Under the pieces are notes generated by a model. It had not been told where the DNA came from. It worked only from the letters and a program-made list of their open reading frames with translations, and ran no database searches. Below, piece after piece: positions 7,835-16,135 of a stretch of 64,000 nt of DNA. Position 1 is the first letter of the stretch; every line of letters begins with the position of its first letter. Position numbers and translations under genes: made by a program. Origin of the DNA: Streptomyces griseus subsp. griseus (GTDB lineage Bacteria > Actinomycetota > Actinomycetes > Streptomycetales > Streptomycetaceae); assembly GCF_003610995.1 (NCBI RefSeq), contig NZ_CP032543.1, positions 6,696,001 through 6,760,000 on the forward strand, read 5' to 3'.

Positions 7835-8972
7835 GGTCGTTCCTCGTTCGGTCCAGTACGGCGGCGACCTGCGCCGCATAGGTGTCCAGCCCCTCGGCAC
7901 CGCTGCCCGGCAGCCCGGTCAGCCCGGGCAGCAGATCACCGAAGGCGTTGACCTCACCGACGGCGAAGCGCCGCCAGCCGGCCGCGGGCAGCAGATCGAC
8001 GCCCACACAGAGCGTCCCGGGGAAGCAGGCGGCGGCCCGCTCGCACACCGCCAGCGCCTCGCGCCAGCAGCCGCCCACCGCCGACACGGCGGCCCGGACC
8101 TCGTCGAGATCGCCGCGGGCGCCCCCGAGATGGAGGTTGGTCATGGGGGAGAGGCTGGTGCGCACGACGGCATGGGTGGCCCGGCCGCCGACCACCACGA
8201 TCCGCAGATCGGCGGCCCGCCCCCGCTGGGACGCCTTCGGCAGCCAGCGTTCGATGTGCAGCCCGTCCGGGGCGAGCGCGTCCACGAGCGCGCCCACCTC
8301 CTGCTCCGTGGTGTACCGCCGGACCCTCAGCGAGTTGTACAGCCGCCCCTCGGCGTCGCGTTCCACCGAGGTGCTCGCCCGGACCCGGCCGGGACCCGCC
8401 GTCTCCACCGCCAGCACCCCCGAGGCGGAGGAGCCGTGCGCGAGCTTCACGAACGCCCGGGGCATCCGGTGCTCCCGCATCAGCGCCCGTACGTCGGACC
8501 AGCCCCGCACCTCCGCCGCGTCCGGGCCGGACGTGGGCGACGGGGGAACCGGCACCTCCGCAGCCGCCAGGCGGGCGTGGCAGAGCCGCTTGTCGAAGAG
8601 CGCGGCGAGGTCACCGGGCGAGGAGAGCGTCTCGGCACCGGCCGCCGAGGCCGCCCGCGCCACCTCGCCGACCGCAGTGCGGAACCCGGCGTACCACCGC
8701 GCGGACCCCTCCACCCGGGTCGGATCGTCGACCCCGCGCAGCAGCCGCTCCACCTCCGCGTTCTCGCCGGGCGAGTCGATCCGTACGGTCTCGCCCGGCT
8801 CGAACGCCGCCTCGCCGCGCAGCACCTGGAGCCAGGGCACCACCCGGGCCGGCTCCAGCCCGGCGGCCCGCACGGCCTCCCGGAAGAAGGCGACCCGGCG
8901 GTTCTCCGGATTGCCCACGACCGCGAGACGCGGGGCCGCCACGCTGCCCGGGCTACTCGCTGACGGCGACAT
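7815..8972 (-). CDS. STM4014-family protein, ATP-grasp-like ligase
   Basis: 385 residues. The central AFVKLAHGSSASGVLAVE resembles the ATP-grasp nucleotide-binding lysine and glycine-rich loop. The C-terminal GVDLLPAAGWRRFAVGEVNAFGD resembles the Glu/Asn metal-binding end of ATP-grasp enzymes. Members of that superfamily join a carboxylate to an amine or thiol. If this is right, the operon pairs a ligase with two radical SAM enzymes, as in peptide-modification pathways. Assignment to the fold is by motif reading only. It overlaps its neighbours at both ends by about 20 bp. Confidence 0.78.
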   Translation of the reverse strand: MSPSASSPGSVAAPRLAVVGNPENRRVAFFREAVRAAGLEPARVVPWLQVLRGEAAFEPGETVRIDSPGENAEVERLLRGVDDPTRVEGSARWYAGFRTAVGEVARAASAAGAETLSSPGDLAALFDKRLCHARLAAAEVPVPPSPTSGPDAAEVRGWSDVRALMREHRMPRAFVKLAHGSSASGVLAVETAGPGRVRASTSVERDAEGRLYNSLRVRRYTTEQEVGALVDALAPDGLHIERWLPKASQRGRAADLRIVVVGGRATHAVVRTSLSPMTNLHLGGARGDLDEVRAAVSAVGGCWREALAVCERAAACFPGTLCVGVDLLPAAGWRRFAVGEVNAFGDLLPGLTGLPGSGAEGLDTYAAQVAAVLDRTRNDHAVTSP

Positions 8973-9900
8973 AGCGCTCCGGTTCCTCGTCCGGGTCCGC
9001 GTAGTCCTCCTCGGCCTCGTCGCCCTCCACCACGGCCGGGGCGCACGCGACCCTGATCCGCTCCAGCACCGGGCCGCTGAGGTAGTGGTGGCGCAGGTCG
9101 AGAGTGGAGAGGTGGTTCAGCGGCTGCCCGTTCAGCAGGGCCTCCCCGCCGATGTCGCTGAGGGTGCCCATGGAGAGCGCCAGGGTATCCAGCTGGGCGA
9201 CGACGGGCGCCGACGCCACGGCCGCCGCTATCCCGTCCTGGAGCTCGCTGTTCTGCAGGCCCAGGTGGCGCAGCCGGGGCAACGTGCCGCCCGACAGGAC
9301 CGGCCCGATGTCCTCCACCGTGGCATCCGCGCCGTACCACGAGCTGCCGAACCACAGGTCCAGCCGCTCCAGCGCGGGCAGTTCACTCGCGGCGACCGCC
9401 CGCACCAGATCGCCGGGCAGCCCGCCCGACTCGAAGCGCAGCGACTTCAGCGCCGTATGGCGGACCGGCCGCAGCGCCAGCCCGTCCTCGCCGCAGCCGC
9501 GCACCGTGAACTCCTCCAACCACGGCAGCGCTTCGAGAACCGGGGTGACGTCGCACATCTGCAGCCACGACACCTCGCACTCCTCACTCACCACATCGGC
9601 GAGGAACAGCCCCCGCAGGGCCGGAAAACGGTCCGCGTGCGCGACCAGCAGGTCCCGCACGGGCTCGAAGGAGCTGTAGTCCCCGTCCCACCACGGGCCG
9701 ATGAGGAGTGCCCGGACCTGTGCCGTGTCGACGCTGTCGAGGAACCGCTGCCACAGGACGGCGAAGTCCGTCTGTTCGTCGTAGTCGGTCTCCAGCCGCC
9801 AGGCCACCGTGTCGGCGGCTGGCCGGGCCCCGGACGCCGCCCAGGTATGGACCGGCAGGCCGTTGAAGTGGTCAGGATGCTCGATATCGATGTAGGTCAT
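8953..9900 (-). CDS. STM4015-family leucine-rich protein (copy 2)
   Basis: 315 residues. The C-terminal two-thirds contain leucine-rich-repeat-like units (LPALERLDLWFG, LPRLRHLGLQNSELQ, LNHLSTLDLRHHYLSG). The N-terminus (HPDHFNGLPVHTW) matches the family start. It closely parallels the adjacent gene at 9,907-10,860, with only 6 bp between them, so this is a tandem duplication. The function is unknown; LRR proteins usually mediate protein-protein contacts, so a substrate-recognition or scaffold role is possible. Confidence 0.85.
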   Translation of the reverse strand: MTYIDIEHPDHFNGLPVHTWAASGARPAADTVAWRLETDYDEQTDFAVLWQRFLDSVDTAQVRALLIGPWWDGDYSSFEPVRDLLVAHADRFPALRGLFLADVVSEECEVSWLQMCDVTPVLEALPWLEEFTVRGCGEDGLALRPVRHTALKSLRFESGGLPGDLVRAVAASELPALERLDLWFGSSWYGADATVEDIGPVLSGGTLPRLRHLGLQNSELQDGIAAAVASAPVVAQLDTLALSMGTLSDIGGEALLNGQPLNHLSTLDLRHHYLSGPVLERIRVACAPAVVEGDEAEEDYADPDEEPERYVAVSE

Positions 9901-9906
9901 GACACC

Positions 9907-10860
9907 TCACTCCGAGACGGCCGTGTAGCGGCCCTCGGCGCCGCGGTTGTCCCACGGCTCGTTCCGCTCGGACAGATCGACGCGCACCCCGTGCGGCTCC
10001 AGGGCCGAGCGGACCCGCTGCTCCATCGCCTCCGTGAGGAAGTGGTGGTGGAGGTCCAGCAGGTCGAGGTGGGTGAGCGGCTGTCCTGCGAGGAGCGCGG
10101 CCGCGCCCTCGTCGCCCAGCGTCCCGTTCGACAGGTCGAGGGTCTTGAGCTGGGCCACGACCGGAGCGGACGCGACCGCCGCCGCGATCTCGTTCTGCAC
10201 CTCGCTGTTGCGCAGCCCCAGGTGGTGCAGGCGGGGGAACCGGGTGCCCGAGAGCAGCGGCGCCAGGTCCGCCACATCGGTGTCGCCGCCGTAGGCCGAG
10301 ATGCCGAGCCAGAGGTCCAGCCGCTCCAGCGCGGGCAGCTCGCTGTCCAGCACCCCTCGGACCACCTGGACGGGCAGACCGCCCGCCTGGATGGTCAGCG
10401 ACCGCAGCCGGTCGTGCTTCGTCGGCGGGAACACCAGGTCGGTGCCGCCCCGGACCCCGAACTCGGTCAGCGCGGGGAAGGCGGCCAGCAGCGCCGTCAC
10501 ATCCGACTGCTCGATCCAGGTGATCTCGGCCTGCTCCGCCTCCAGATCCCCGACGAACACCGCCTCCAGCGAGGTCAGCCGCTCGGCGGCGGCGATCACC
10601 AGGCTGATCGGCACCGAGGAGTTCTCCTCGTACGCCTCGCCCCACTGGCCGATGATCAGCACCCTGACCCCGGCCGGATCGACCGCGTCCAGGAAGGCGG
10701 CGAACTCCTGCTCCCAGCTCTGGTCCTCGTCGTCGTAGGGATCGACGGAGATGCGCCAGGCCACATCACCGGCCGCGGGCCGGTCGGCCTGGCGGTCCTT
10801 GTGCTGGAAGTCGACGGCCGGAAGGCCGCCGAACGCTTGCAGATGCTGGGCACCGTACAT
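9907..10860 (-). CDS. STM4015-family leucine-rich protein (copy 1, first gene of operon)
   Basis: 317 residues. It has the same layout as its downstream paralog: MYGAQHLQAFGGLPAVDF at the start, then repeats such as LPALERLDLWLG, FPRLHHLGLRNSEVQ and LTHLDLLDLHHHFL. ATG 10860 is preferred over the far upstream in-frame codon because AGGAG lies 8 bp before it and it matches the paralog start. A promoter-like TTGTCAGTG-N8-TAAACC lies about 42-64 bp upstream on the minus strand. Confidence 0.87.
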   Translation of the reverse strand: MYGAQHLQAFGGLPAVDFQHKDRQADRPAAGDVAWRISVDPYDDEDQSWEQEFAAFLDAVDPAGVRVLIIGQWGEAYEENSSVPISLVIAAAERLTSLEAVFVGDLEAEQAEITWIEQSDVTALLAAFPALTEFGVRGGTDLVFPPTKHDRLRSLTIQAGGLPVQVVRGVLDSELPALERLDLWLGISAYGGDTDVADLAPLLSGTRFPRLHHLGLRNSEVQNEIAAAVASAPVVAQLKTLDLSNGTLGDEGAAALLAGQPLTHLDLLDLHHHFLTEAMEQRVRSALEPHGVRVDLSERNEPWDNRGAEGRYTAVSE

Positions 10861-10901
10861 CGCACTGAGCTCCTGGTCCTGGGGACGGCTGATGTCCGCA
10901 A

Positions 10902-10924
10902 GGTTTATCAAGCCGCACTGACAA
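10902..10924 (-). promoter_or_regulatory. PafBC-type (RecA-independent DNA-damage) promoter of the STM4015-4011 operon
   Basis: Read on the minus strand, TTGTCAGTG (10,924-10,916), 8 bp, then TAAACC (10,907-10,902). The published actinobacterial RecA-NDp consensus is tTGTCRgtg-N8-TAnnnT. The nine-base -35 part is a full match and the spacing is exact; only the last base of the -10 hexamer differs (the next base is T). Predicted transcription starts about 35 bp before the first gene. Confidence 0.7.
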
Positions 10925-10987
10925 CGCCGCGACCGGGACCGCTTCGAGCCGGTCGTCCGACGTCTCCGGGCCCGCGCGCAGGGCCCG

Positions 10988-11010
10988 TTGTCAGACCCTG
11001 CCCGTAGCGT
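10988..11010 (+). promoter_or_regulatory. Second PafBC-type promoter, rightward
   Basis: TTGTCAGAC (10,988-10,996), 8 bp, then TAGCGT (11,005-11,010). It fits TTGTCR-N3-N8-TAnnnT with two changes in the gtg triplet. It lies about 50 bp before the GTG of the GHAH protein gene and back to back with the leftward site. Confidence 0.62.
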
Positions 11011-11058
11011 TTTTCCCGTGGTCGGCACAGCGGGTGCCGCGACCGAGGGGAGACGTCT

Positions 11059-11385
11059 GTGTACCGGCAGGGCGATGTACTGATCATGGCGCTGGAGGAG
11101 TCGGCGGTGCCCGCCCCCTTCCTCAAGGCATCGGGCGAACTGCGCGACGGGCGGGGGCGGCTGGTGCTCGCGCTGGGGGAGGTGACCGGGCACGCCCACG
11201 CCGTGCAGGGGCCCGGCCGGCTGATCCGGGAGGCGGGACCGTTCGGCCCGATGCTGCTCCATCTCCCCGAGGGCGGACGGGTGGTGCACGAGGAGCACGC
11301 CACGATCGCGCTGCCGCAGGGCTGGTTCCGGGTGGTGCGCCAGCGGGAGTACGCGCCCGGCGCGATCCGCATCGTCGCGGACTGA
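11059..11385 (+). CDS. Small conserved protein with GHAH and HEEH motifs
   Basis: 108 residues from GTG 11059, with GGGGAG 8 bp upstream. Notable motifs are YRQGDVLI at the start, LGEVTGHAHAV in the middle, VVHEEHATIALPQGWFRVVRQREY near the end, and a final Asp. The four His residues in GHAH and HEEH look like metal ligands on a small beta-rich domain; this is inference. I do not know a function. It lies 100 bp before a DUF6745 gene and shares a divergent, apparently damage-inducible control region with the STM4015 operon. Confidence 0.75.
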   Translation: MYRQGDVLIMALEESAVPAPFLKASGELRDGRGRLVLALGEVTGHAHAVQGPGRLIREAGPFGPMLLHLPEGGRVVHEEHATIALPQGWFRVVRQREYAPGAIRIVAD

Positions 11386-11399
11386 CCGCTACCGGGGCC

Positions 11400-11421
11400 G
11401 GCGGCCGCTCTCGTGGCCGCC
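11400..11421 (+). terminator. Short hairpin between the GHAH gene and the DUF6745 gene
   Basis: GGCGGCC-N8-GGCCGCC starts 14 bp after the GHAH gene stop and has no T-tract. It may be an attenuator or an mRNA-stabilising stem rather than a full terminator, because the DUF6745 gene follows in the same direction without a clear promoter. Confidence 0.4.
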
Positions 11422-11485
11422 ACCACAGACCCACCAGCACAGACACCGACAATCAGACCGAGCACAACAGGGGACGGGACAACCG

Positions 11486-12487
11486 ATGCAGCACGTGAAT
11501 TCCTGGCGGGACGTGGCGGCGGCGACCGGCACGGCGGACCGGGCGGCCGCCGAGGAGGGCGTGCGCCGCGCCTACCGCACCGCCGGGCTCGCCGAGCCCG
11601 AGCGGATCGTCTGGGCCGGATCGCCCAGGGCGGCCGTCGAAGCCGTCGAGAAGCTGACCGACGCCGGACGGTCGGTGCGCGAAGAGGTCCGCACCCGGCC
11701 GTGGGCCGAGGAGCGCCGCCGGATGTACGACGAGCTGGGCCCGGCCGGCTGGTCCGCTCTCTGGTCCGCCACCGGGGCCCAGCTCTGGGAGACCACGGCC
11801 GCGCTCGCCGAGCGCATCCGGTCCGGCGTCGTCGCCGATCTGGCACCCAGGCCGGAGGACGAGGGCGGTGTGCGGCTGGTCCTCCTCGACGCGGTCCTCG
11901 GCCAGCACGACGCCGCCTGGCTCGCCGCCTTCGACGGGCGCGGCGACCGGCTCACCGGCCTGGCCGAGGTCGCGCGGAACGCGGGCTGGTGGTGGCCGTA
12001 CGAGAAGGCCGTGGTCATCAGCGAGCGGCCCGAGGTCCTGCACCGCGACGAGGCGGGCAGACTCGACCACGGGGCCGGTCCTGCCCTCGCCTACCCGGAC
12101 GGGTTCGCCCTGTACGCATGGCGGGGCATGCCGGTGCCCGCCGCGTTCCTGGCGGAGCTGGCGTCCCTCACCCCGCAGCGGATACGCGAGGAGGAGAACG
12201 CGGAGCTGCGCCGCGTGATGCTGGAGTTCTACGGCTACGACCGCTACCTCACGGAGTCGGGGGCCGAGCCCGTCCACCGCGACGAGACGGGCATCCTCTG
12301 GCGCATCGCGCTCGAAGGCGACGAGGACGTGGTGATGGTCGAGGTGGTCAACTCCACCCCGGAGCCCGACGGCACCCACCGCACCTACTGGCTCCGCGTA
12401 CCGCCCACGACGCGGACCGCGAAGGACGGGGTCGCCTGGACGTTCGGACTGGACGGCGCCGCCTACGCGCCGGTACGTCAGACCTGA
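11486..12487 (+). CDS. DUF6745 domain protein
   Basis: 333 residues. Segments typical of DUF6745 as I remember it: IVWAGSPRAAV, NAGWWWPYEKAVVISERPEVLHRDEAGRLDH, GPALAYPDGFALYAWRGMPVPAAFL, and near the end VHRDETGILWRIAL. No signal peptide or membrane segment is present and the function is unknown. The HRDEAGRLDH and HRDETGILW repeats are internally similar. Co-orientation with the GHAH gene suggests a two-gene unit. Confidence 0.8.
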   Translation: MQHVNSWRDVAAATGTADRAAAEEGVRRAYRTAGLAEPERIVWAGSPRAAVEAVEKLTDAGRSVREEVRTRPWAEERRRMYDELGPAGWSALWSATGAQLWETTAALAERIRSGVVADLAPRPEDEGGVRLVLLDAVLGQHDAAWLAAFDGRGDRLTGLAEVARNAGWWWPYEKAVVISERPEVLHRDEAGRLDHGAGPALAYPDGFALYAWRGMPVPAAFLAELASLTPQRIREEENAELRRVMLEFYGYDRYLTESGAEPVHRDETGILWRIALEGDEDVVMVEVVNSTPEPDGTHRTYWLRVPPTTRTAKDGVAWTFGLDGAAYAPVRQT

Positions 12488-12589
12488 CGCGCCGGACCTG
12501 ACCCGAGCCGCACTTGACAGTCCTGTTGCGCCACACGGTGGGCCGGACCCCTTCGGACCTGGCGCGTCGGCGTCGGCCCGGCAGACGTG

Positions 12590-13201
12590 TCAGCCGGTCA
12601 GCGCGGCGTGGTCGATGCCCAGCTCGCGGGCGAGCGCGTCATCGGTCCAGCGCAGCATCGTGGTCCGGGAGAGCGGACCGGCGTAGGAGGTCATCTGCAC
12701 GGCCAGACCGTCCAGCAGGGCGGTCAGCCGCCAGGCCGCCGACTCCGGGTCCTCGCACCGGAACTCACCGGCGGCGGCGCCCTCCGCGATGACCTCGGCC
12801 AGCTCCGCCTTCCACCGCTGGTCGAGGTGGCCCGCCACCTCGCGCAGGGCGGGCTCGCGCAGGGAGGCCGCCCACCCCTCGATCCACAGCCGCCACCCCT
12901 TGGCCTGCCCGGTCGGCGCGTACCATCGCACGGCGGCCCGCAGGCGGCGTACGGCGGTGGTGCGGCGGGCCAGCAGCCTCCGCAGCTGGGCGAGGTCGGA
13001 CTCGGCCGCGTACGAGAAGGCGGCGGAGACCAGCTTCTCCTTGGTCGAGAAGTGGTAGAGCACCAGCGCGTTGCTCACCCCCAGCGCGGACGCCACATCG
13101 GCGATCCGCACGGAGGAGGCCCCGCGGATCTCGATCTGTTCGACCGTCGCCTTCAACAGCTCCTCGCGCCGTTCCGCCACGTTCAACCGGACTCTTGCCA
13201 C
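12590..13201 (-). CDS. TetR/AcrR-family regulator
   Basis: 203 residues. The N-terminal helix-turn-helix reads IEIRGASSVRIADVASALGVSNALVLYHFSTKEKL (about 25-60). The C-terminal ligand domain (KGWRLWIEGWAASLREP, then AAWRLTALLDGLAVQM) resembles the BetI-like TetR C-terminal group. The target and ligand are unknown. It is divergent from the PPOX gene with about 150 bp between. Confidence 0.9.
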   Translation of the reverse strand: MARVRLNVAERREELLKATVEQIEIRGASSVRIADVASALGVSNALVLYHFSTKEKLVSAAFSYAAESDLAQLRRLLARRTTAVRRLRAAVRWYAPTGQAKGWRLWIEGWAASLREPALREVAGHLDQRWKAELAEVIAEGAAAGEFRCEDPESAAWRLTALLDGLAVQMTSYAGPLSRTTMLRWTDDALARELGIDHAALTG

Positions 13202-13214
13202 CCGGCCACCCTAG

Positions 13215-13790
<576 letters not shown>

Positions 13791-13921
13791 ACCGCCACCG
13801 AGCGGATCGCGGCGAGCCCCGACGGGGATCCCGCCCACCGCGTGCCGGGTCCCGCCGGCCGGGGCGGCTGCCCCGTTCACCTTTCTCTTCTCGCCCTGTC
13901 GGACAGTCCGACGATAATGAG

Positions 13922-15157
13922 ATGACACCGACTCCCCCAGGAGATGTTGTGACCGGCGCCGACTACTTTGTCCCCTTCCGTACGAAACTGCGTTCGATGC
14001 GCTCCGAACCCTTCGGGGCCGATCCCGCCGGAGCGCGGATGCAGCGCATCCTCAGCTCGCCGAACTTCGCCGACGGCGTGTTCCAGAATCCGCTGGGGGC
14101 CCGGACCAGGCCGTCCGGGTCCGGGCTGGAGTTCGCCAAGGTCTACTTCCAGAAGGAGCAGCGGATCCGCAGGGCGCCGGCGGGCCCCGTCCCGGTCCAT
14201 GCCACCACCCTCGCGGACCTGGCCGCACCGCCCGCCACCGGGCTGCGGCTGACCTGGATGGGCCACTCCAGCGTCCTCGCCGAGATCGACGGCAGCCGGG
14301 TCCTGTTCGACCCGGTGTGGGGCGACCGGTGTTCCCCGTTCCCGTTCGCCGGACCCAAGCGCCTGCACCCGGTGCCGGTGCCGCTGGCCGTGCTCGGCCC
14401 GGTCGACGTGGTGGTGATCTCCCACGACCACTACGACCACCTCGACCTGCCGACGATCCGCGCGCTGGCGGGCACGGACACCGTCTTCGCCGTGCCGCTC
14501 GGGGTCGGCGCCCATCTGGAGCGCTGGGGGGTGGCGCCCGACCGGCTGCGCGAGCTCGACTGGAACGAGACCGCCGAGGTCAACGGCATCAGCCTCACCG
14601 CCACGCCCGCCCGCCACTTCTGCGGCCGCGGCCTGCGGAACAACCAGCACACCCTGTGGGCCTCCTGGGCGGTCTCCGGCCCGGAGCACCGGATCTACCA
14701 CAGCGGTGATACCGGCTACTTCCCCGGCTTCCGGGACATCGGCGCCGAGCACGGCCCCTTCGACGCCACGATGATCCAGATCGGCGCCTACTCGGAGTAC
14801 TGGCCGGACATCCACATGACCCCCGCCGAGGGGATGCGGGCGCATCTGGACCTCCAGGGCGGCCGCCCGCACGGGGTGATGCTGCCGATCCACTGGGGCA
14901 CCTTCAACCTCGCCCCGCACGCCTGGGCCGAGCCCGGCGAGTGGACGAAGGACGCCGCCGAGGAGGCCGAACAGGCGGCGGCGTTCCCCCGCCCGGGCGA
15001 ACCCTTCGAACCTGCCGGAACGCTCCCGGTGGAGCCCTGGTGGCGGGCCGTCTCCGCCCCGATGGCCGACCCGAAGTGGCGTACGACGGCACCGGACGCG
15101 GTCCCGGACGGCGCACCGGTCGCGCGGCGCGACCTCGATGTGGCCGGGGAGTGCTGA
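13922..15157 (+). CDS. MBL-fold metallohydrolase (NAPE-PLD/UlaG-like)
   Basis: 411 residues. ISHDHYDHLD is the HxHxDH zinc motif. WMGHSSVLAEIDG before it, HSGDTGYFPGF and LPIHWGTFNLAPH complete the metallo-beta-lactamase core. The N-terminal region and overall size match N-acyl-phosphatidylethanolamine phospholipase D-like enzymes of actinobacteria. The substrate is unproven. There is no signal peptide, though a positively charged N-terminus could favour membrane association. GTG 13949 is an alternative, shorter start. Confidence 0.88.
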   Translation: MTPTPPGDVVTGADYFVPFRTKLRSMRSEPFGADPAGARMQRILSSPNFADGVFQNPLGARTRPSGSGLEFAKVYFQKEQRIRRAPAGPVPVHATTLADLAAPPATGLRLTWMGHSSVLAEIDGSRVLFDPVWGDRCSPFPFAGPKRLHPVPVPLAVLGPVDVVVISHDHYDHLDLPTIRALAGTDTVFAVPLGVGAHLERWGVAPDRLRELDWNETAEVNGISLTATPARHFCGRGLRNNQHTLWASWAVSGPEHRIYHSGDTGYFPGFRDIGAEHGPFDATMIQIGAYSEYWPDIHMTPAEGMRAHLDLQGGRPHGVMLPIHWGTFNLAPHAWAEPGEWTKDAAEEAEQAAAFPRPGEPFEPAGTLPVEPWWRAVSAPMADPKWRTTAPDAVPDGAPVARRDLDVAGEC

Positions 15158-16102
15158 CGGCGGGAGCCGGGGAGCGGTGACAGCGGGAGCCGGGGAGTGG
15201 TGAACCGTGGGGGCCGGGCGGGCACCCACCCCCGGCTCCATGACGGACCTGTCCCCAGCCGCTCTCCGTCCCCGGCTCCCGGACGGACCAAGCTCTGGCC
15301 GCGCTGCGTCGGCGCGGACTCGCGGGCCGGTTCGCGCTCGTCGGTGGGTGCGAGCGGCATGGACGAGGGCCCGCCCGCCGGGGTGCGGCTCTCCTTGTCC
15401 CTGATCACTTCGCAGGCCCGCGCGGAAGCCGGGTAGGGCGCCTAGGTCATGGGGGAGTAGGTGTCGTTCTCATACGTCACCGAGCGCTCGTTGCGGGCTC
15501 CCCGGGGCCCCTCCACTCTGGCGGTGTCGGGACCTGGGCATCGGTGATGCGGGCCCAGGCGGATCAGCAGCGAGGGCTGTGGGGCAGTTCGACGCAGGTG
15601 CGGCCCGGCCAGGTCGCGGCAGCCGTCCAGGACCCGATATGCCAACCCGTCGGCTCCGAATCCTTGCCGCGGCACTCGGATTCCAGGCATGGCGGTTCGC
15701 CGACCGTCGTCTCCCGGTTCTGCCCCTCCGCCTCGGTACCGCCGAATATCCAGCCGTCGTCAGTATTCCGGCCACCGGCGCGGTGCAGGCGGAGAACATG
15801 CAGACGAGGGTCGTCCGCGTACGGAAGGCCCGGGGCTTCGGGGGATCGCCCGCCCGCGGAGCCGCCTCCGCGGCCCTTTCGGGCCTGGAGCCTCCGGTGG
15901 TGCCTCGTCATCGCGGGCAGCCGTCCCGCGGGGGGAAGGGGTGCCTCCCGACCCGGGGCTCCGGCCGTCCCGCTCCTGCTCCCGCTGGCTCGACGGAGCC
16001 GTCGCGGGGACCCCCGGTTCTCTCCCGAAGAGGTGGTCGAACCGGAGCGGGCCGGCACCCCGGGGCAGGGGCGCCGGTCCGCGAGGCCGTGCTGTGCGGC
16101 TG
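15158..16102. other. Long stretch without a recognisable gene
   Basis: Nearly 950 bp lie between the MBL hydrolase and the GAPDH terminator. Open frames on both strands exist but read as low-complexity Arg/Pro/Gly, typical of high-GC shadow frames, with no motif I recognise. The first 60 bp contain a repeated phrase (GGGAGCCGGGGAG twice, 15,162 and 15,186). Confidence 0.6.
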
Positions 16103-16122
16103 CCCCCTCCTCACGGAGGGGG
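16103..16122 (-). terminator. Terminator after the GAPDH gene
   Basis: A perfect 8-bp stem CCCCCTCC/GGAGGGGG with a TCAC loop lies 14 bp beyond the GAPDH stop on the minus strand. Confidence 0.75.
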
Positions 16123-16135
16123 GCCCGGTGGAGTG

